Below, piece by piece: positions 5,273 to 5,796 of a stretch of 5,796 nt of DNA. Location: assembly GCA_013202315.1 (NCBI GenBank), contig JABMRZ010000135.1, forward strand, positions 1 through 5,796. Direction: 5' to 3'. A program made the position numbers and the translations under genes. A model generated the notes under the pieces. It was given only the letters and a program-made list of their open reading frames with translations. It was not told where the DNA came from and ran no database searches. The stretch is from Candidatus Tariuqbacter arcticus. GTDB taxonomy: Bacteria > Electryoneota > Tariuqbacteria > Tariuqbacterales > Tariuqbacteraceae. Position 1 is the first letter of the stretch, and each line of letters starts with the position of its first letter.

Positions 5273-5796
5273 GACGATGGTTCTTTAGCAGTTGCAGTCC
5301 TCAGTCCCGTCTTAGAAGCGCCACCCCCAGAAAACCACGTCATCGTCTGGAAAGTGGAAATCAACGGTCAAAATCCGCAATATGTCCAGATCGACCCCAT
5401 CGGCTGCGAAACGGCGCAGTTCGATGTCTATTTTAATCGCCCGATGGATATTAAAGAAATCCCCTTCCTGACTTTCGGCGTCTGTGAACCCTTCACCCAG
5501 CATGTGGTAGCGGATTCGGCTTCCTGGAACGCCGATTCCACCATTTACACCGCATATCACACCGTCGGCTTGGAAACCGGGGACGGCATCAACACTGTCC
5601 GCGTCGCCAATGCCAAGGATACCGACCATTTTGAAATCCCGGTCGAATACACCCGCTTCAAGTTCAATATCCAGGCGGCGGCGGGAGCTTCGGTCAATTT
5701 CATGGCGACCCCCGGCATCGGGAAAGTGGAATTAGAATGGCCGGAAGCGCCTTCGCCGGACCTGTTAGGCGCTTACTGCACCGACATCGACAAAAA
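5273..5796 (+). pseudogene. Subtilase segment 4: Ig-like domain and start of FN3, downstream of the stop
   Basis: The same frame continues after the TAA for 174 codons with no stop to the window edge. It starts DDGSLAVAVLSPVLEAPPP, the natural continuation of a beta-helix ending in YDF-x-DD. Next comes an Ig-like module (FDVYFNRPMDIKEIPFLTF, WNADSTIYTAYH, GLETGDGINTVRV, EIPVEYTRFKF), then GLGKVELEW-like sequence (GIGKVELEWPEAPSPDLLG), the first strands of an FN3 domain. No start codon with a ribosome site is apparent at its beginning, so it is not a separate gene. The last 8 residues depart from the FN3 pattern. Confidence 0.75.

Larger units (their letters stand above)
3172..5796 (+). pseudogene. 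Secreted subtilisin-like serine protease (S8), 5'-truncated with frameshifts and a stop
   Basis: Read through its lesions, the gene encodes about 873 residues and leaves the window unfinished. In order it has the end of an inhibitory prodomain, an S8 catalytic domain, a CARDB-like domain, a parallel beta-helix-like domain, an Ig-like domain and the beginning of an FN3 domain. The catalytic Asp codon is at 3376-3378 (DTGVD), His at 3544-3546 (HGTH), oxyanion Asn at 3816-3818 (AAAGN) and Ser at 4058-4060 (GTSMSAP), so no active-site motif has decayed. Lesions are a one-base deletion after about 3653, another in the T-run at about 4012, TAA at 5270-5272 and possibly a third shift near 5771. The signal peptide and most of the prodomain are missing at the junction near 3165. 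A T9SS tail would be expected beyond the window. Conserved residues beside fresh lesions fit either a very young pseudogene or sequencing indels, but the missing 5' end still needs another cause. Confidence 0.8.

Noticed and set aside
5312..5629. Minus-strand open frame of 105 codons
   Set aside because: It is antisense to the Ig-like domain in segment 4 of the protease; G+C-balanced coding DNA gives such frames by chance.

Overview
The window looks like accessory DNA from an uncultured FCB-group bacterium (for example Cloacimonadota, Marinimicrobia, Zixibacteria or KSB1-like). The main reason is a textbook type IX secretion (T9SS) type-A sorting tail, LGQNYPNPFNPTTTIKF, beside a long Asp-rich FG-GAP/VCBS protein and a multidomain secreted subtilase, a combination common in that group. 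The phylum is inferred from protein style; there is no phylogenetic marker here.

Layout. Bases 1-111 look like a dispersed intergenic repeat end with a small perfect hairpin. It abuts a truncated minus-strand gene (to 390) that keeps only the N-terminal part of a D12-class adenine DNA methyltransferase. Bases 391-596 hold a plausible sigma70-type promoter for that gene, two inverted repeats and a strong minus-strand intrinsic terminator. Bases 597-2594 (minus) are an apparently intact secreted protein with ten FG-GAP-like calcium loops and a C-terminal fibronectin III module. Seven bases upstream of it, 2602 to about 3165 (minus), lies the 3' end of a T9SS-exported protein. At about 3150-3175 that gene stops abruptly and plus-strand coding sequence begins in the middle of a subtilase prodomain, so two genes meet head to head and both lack their 5' ends.

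From there to the window end (plus) runs one subtilisin-like protease gene. It keeps all its catalytic motifs but carries two clear one-base deletions, an in-frame TAA and perhaps a third frameshift near the right edge. Read through these lesions it encodes prodomain, S8 protease, CARDB-like domain, parallel beta-helix-like domain, Ig-like domain and the start of an FN3 domain. Base composition is strikingly patchy: the beta-helix stretch is about 26% G+C, against about 50% in the module right after it.

The genes are surface or secreted proteins and remnants. I see no convincing new enzymatic or defence system. The points most worth following are the head-to-head junction (true inversion or assembly chimera), the lesions in the protease, the composition mosaic that follows domain borders, and the palindrome next to the methyltransferase promoter. 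No tRNA, rRNA, CRISPR array or transposase gene was seen.
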